Source of the DNA: Puniceicoccaceae bacterium
Lineage (GTDB): Bacteria; Verrucomicrobiota; Verrucomicrobiia; Opitutales; Coraliomargaritaceae
Length of the DNA: 6,433 nt
NCBI GenBank assembly: GCA_003567255.1
Contig: PWZW01000253.1
Coordinates: forward strand, 1-6,433
Reading direction: 5' to 3'
Shown here: one piece after another, positions 5,801-6,433 of the stretch
How positions within the stretch are numbered: position 1 is the first letter of the stretch
Layout of the letters: each line of letters begins with the position of its first letter
Made by a program: the position numbers and the translations under genes
Notes under the pieces: model-generated
Seen by the model: the letters and a program-made list of their open reading frames with translations, nothing else
The model's database searches: none
What the model was told of the DNA's origin: nothing

Positions 5801-6433
5801 GTGGACGTCATCTTCTCTGGCGAGAATATGACGATCGTCGCAACGCTTTCCCGCACCGGCGGAACATACCCTGGTCGCACGAACGAGGAACTCTTAAGGA
5901 GCGTATCAATTTCGCATACCGTGCTCGCAGCCGACTACGTTGGTAATGAGTATTTCGGATTTGGTGGCCGTTGGGGAGGGAGTTCAGACACGCGTTTGCA
6001 TTCCTTCAGCGTTATTCCCTTTGAAAACGCAGCACCGGTGGCCGACGCGGGACCGGATCAGACGGTCACGGACAGTAACCGAAGCGGCAGCGAAGCCGTG
6101 ACCCTTGACGGAAGCGCTTCGTTCGATCCAGATGGAAGTATCGTAAGCTACGTTTGGAGCGTGGACGGAAGCCAGATCGCAACTGGGGTCAATCCCACCG
6201 TCACCTTCTCCGCCGACACCTATCTCGTGACTTTGACTGTCACTGACGACCTCGGGGCCACCGCGACTGGCACGGTGACGATCACCGTCAATTCACCACC
6301 GGTTGCGGACGCGGGAGTTGACCAAGTTGTCACCGATACGAACGGAAGTGGCGACGCGGCCGTGACCCTCGACGGCAGCAACTCCACTGACGCAGATGGC
6401 AACAGCTCCAATGATGCGGAGGGAAGCATCGCC
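2885..6433 (+). CDS. Secreted modular PL7-like polysaccharide lyase with PIG, FN3 and PKD domains (3' end outside window)
   Basis: The frame is open for all 1183 codons to the window edge. ATG2885 follows a purine-rich AAGAGA (2873-2878) at 6 bases. Residues 1-22 form a signal peptide (MHIKRLK, hydrophobic run, SLYA/QS). Residues about 40-236 match the PL7/alginate-lyase-2 jelly-roll: RSELR at 88-92, LVQVY at 127-131 and AYFKAGNY at 211-218. PL7 enzymes cleave uronate polysaccharides by beta-elimination. The family's catalytic Tyr is present (Tyr212), but the His of Q(I/V)H is Tyr131. Then follow a He_PIG Ig-like domain (239-332, with PAWLNVASNGALSGMPTASD), a beta-sandwich module (333-535), FN3 (540-629, with YSIYRSN and TTYYYVVTATD), PKD1 (632-719), PKD2 (720-808), a second beta-sandwich module (812-1047), PKD3 (1049-1136) and a truncated PKD4 (1137 on). 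PKDs show the pattern ADAGxDQ, LDGS, DxDGxI, SYVW, LTVTD. Acts extracellularly; substrate unknown, either alginate, glucuronan or another uronan. Confidence 0.85.
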   Translation, partial: MHIKRLKHILVAIFALTYSLYAQSAPQVPFDLPKFQPILSECRLHSPSTSPATVSNGNFGGYELADRFFLGAGGTTMILGTTTNDNGRSELRHNSTWSVLGEEKRLSARLRFDKPVALGGMRSRLNLVQVYSPDLSLGPFVLINWRGSWEADGEEDHLGVFVQGADDFDLGPRPEGFFDLDVVIDDGILRVYIDNVLKGTRDVSHFSNVGAYFKAGNYHRGILAHAVEYELLSITRGAPKAPASFTASAMSKPDATAFAAYSGTLTDYTNDPENEQMVFVKASGPAWLNVASNGALSGMPTASDVGLNTFTIELFDSAGNFDSATLEINVEPALSTNLLAAQFGSDFDGYAGFNTGGNGTFTEQADSINFNRNFDSASNAFLYTTNSSLNTNAGSSYTFTSVVKYNSSTGSGSARNVSMVLFSGNTNGAFGITLKMQETTNTFQIDTGLNQFDGPTTSWGGASFASGATFTLEGIVYFTADDVHVVFNLSDDAGFSASTTRTIARSALSLGSRHGVGTRNSGLNFDAKYFVINDNPSATPPSGLVATASETTIALDWADNPEGSFVEYSIYRSNTSGSYGSPLVTGLSTSEYVDSSVTIDTTYYYVVTATDILGRESVLSSEVFAATPLNNAPPTADAGPDQVVTDGFRRGRERVYLDGSNSSDVDGTIISYVWTLDGSQIATGVNPSVIMDVGTHTVTLTVTDNYGATGSDTVTITVNVPPIADAGSDQVATAGSISGDANVTLDGSGSNDSDGNIVSYVWTLGGSQIATGANPTVTLGVGSYTITLTVTDNDGATDTDTVNVTVIVPVDPVSYDFGTGAGQTTFGAAGFTAASEQTGLTITDGSDHVSFRRNGGDNNQRGGITKKFDGLGNGAMNDFTITAEFTYHTLSRNRLQLPGSILLFASGQTENALRNDTGLGVHFYADNSSPYPNDSLRITTSPITESGPATVLWNPTNDSNIRIREGDVMQWVVDVIFSGENMTIVATLSRTGGTYPGRTNEELLRSVSISHTVLAADYVGNEYFGFGGRWGGSSDTRLHSFSVIPFENAAPVADAGPDQTVTDSNRSGSEAVTLDGSASFDPDGSIVSYVWSVDGSQIATGVNPTVTFSADTYLVTLTVTDDLGATATGTVTITVNSPPVADAGVDQVVTDTNGSGDAAVTLDGSNSTDADGNSSNDAEGSIA
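5159..5220 (+). repeat. PKD-encoding DNA repeat, copy in PKD2
   Basis: This 62-base segment, from SYVW through the GSQIATG part of PKD2, matches 6146-6207 in PKD3 with about 8 differences and includes identical stretches of 14 bases or more. PKD1 has a more diverged version starting at 4895. The near-identity at DNA level suggests fairly recent duplication or gene conversion among modules. Confidence 0.7.
6146..6207 (+). repeat. PKD-encoding DNA repeat, copy in PKD3
   Basis: Partner of the segment at 5159-5220; the shared core is cggaagccagatcgcaac and the shared end cccaccgtcacctt. The two copies flank the second beta-sandwich module, so recombination between them would delete or duplicate that module in frame. 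Confidence 0.7.

Noticed and set aside
1..6433. CRISPR array, tRNA or rRNA genes
   Set aside because: No regularly spaced repeats with spacers, no cloverleaf or T-loop signature and no rRNA-like conserved blocks were seen.

Overview
The window looks like a polysaccharide-degrading locus of an environmental, probably marine or sediment, Gram-negative bacterium. Moderate GC, secreted carbohydrate-active enzymes, weak Shine-Dalgarno sites and a long secreted protein built from Ig-like, FN3 and PKD modules all fit the Verrucomicrobiota/Planctomycetota/Kiritimatiellota kind of genome. That assignment is inference; no marker gene is present.

Layout. At 1-136 there is an upstream intergenic piece with three tandem copies of an 8-base unit and a small hairpin. 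At 137-1273 (+) lies a complete, single-domain GH10 endo-1,4-beta-xylanase with a signal peptide and both catalytic glutamates. At about 1383-1949 the minus strand carries two gene remnants: the C-terminal end of a SASA/CE6-type acetyl(xylan) esterase that keeps its catalytic His motif, and upstream of it an 80-codon open fragment resembling the end of a beta-sandwich accessory domain. Neither has a complete gene around it. At 1950-2458 I see no gene, only several short perfect inverted repeats. At 2459-2812 (-) there is an unassigned 117-codon open frame that may be a dispersed intergenic repeat rather than a gene.

From 2885 to the window end (+) one reading frame stays open for 1183 codons without a stop. 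It encodes a secreted modular protein: signal peptide, a PL7 (alginate-lyase-2-like) catalytic domain, a putative Ig (He_PIG) domain, a beta-sandwich module, an FN3 domain, two PKD domains, a second beta-sandwich module, a third PKD and the start of a fourth. The 3' end lies outside the window.

The xylanase, the decayed esterase and the lyase-like protein together suggest extracellular breakdown of an acetylated or uronate-containing polysaccharide. The two intact genes are separated by 1.6 kb of decayed DNA and are probably not one operon. The most interesting point is that the lyase domain keeps the RSELR and YFKAG motifs of PL7 but has Tyr where the catalytic His of the Q(I/V)H motif should be.
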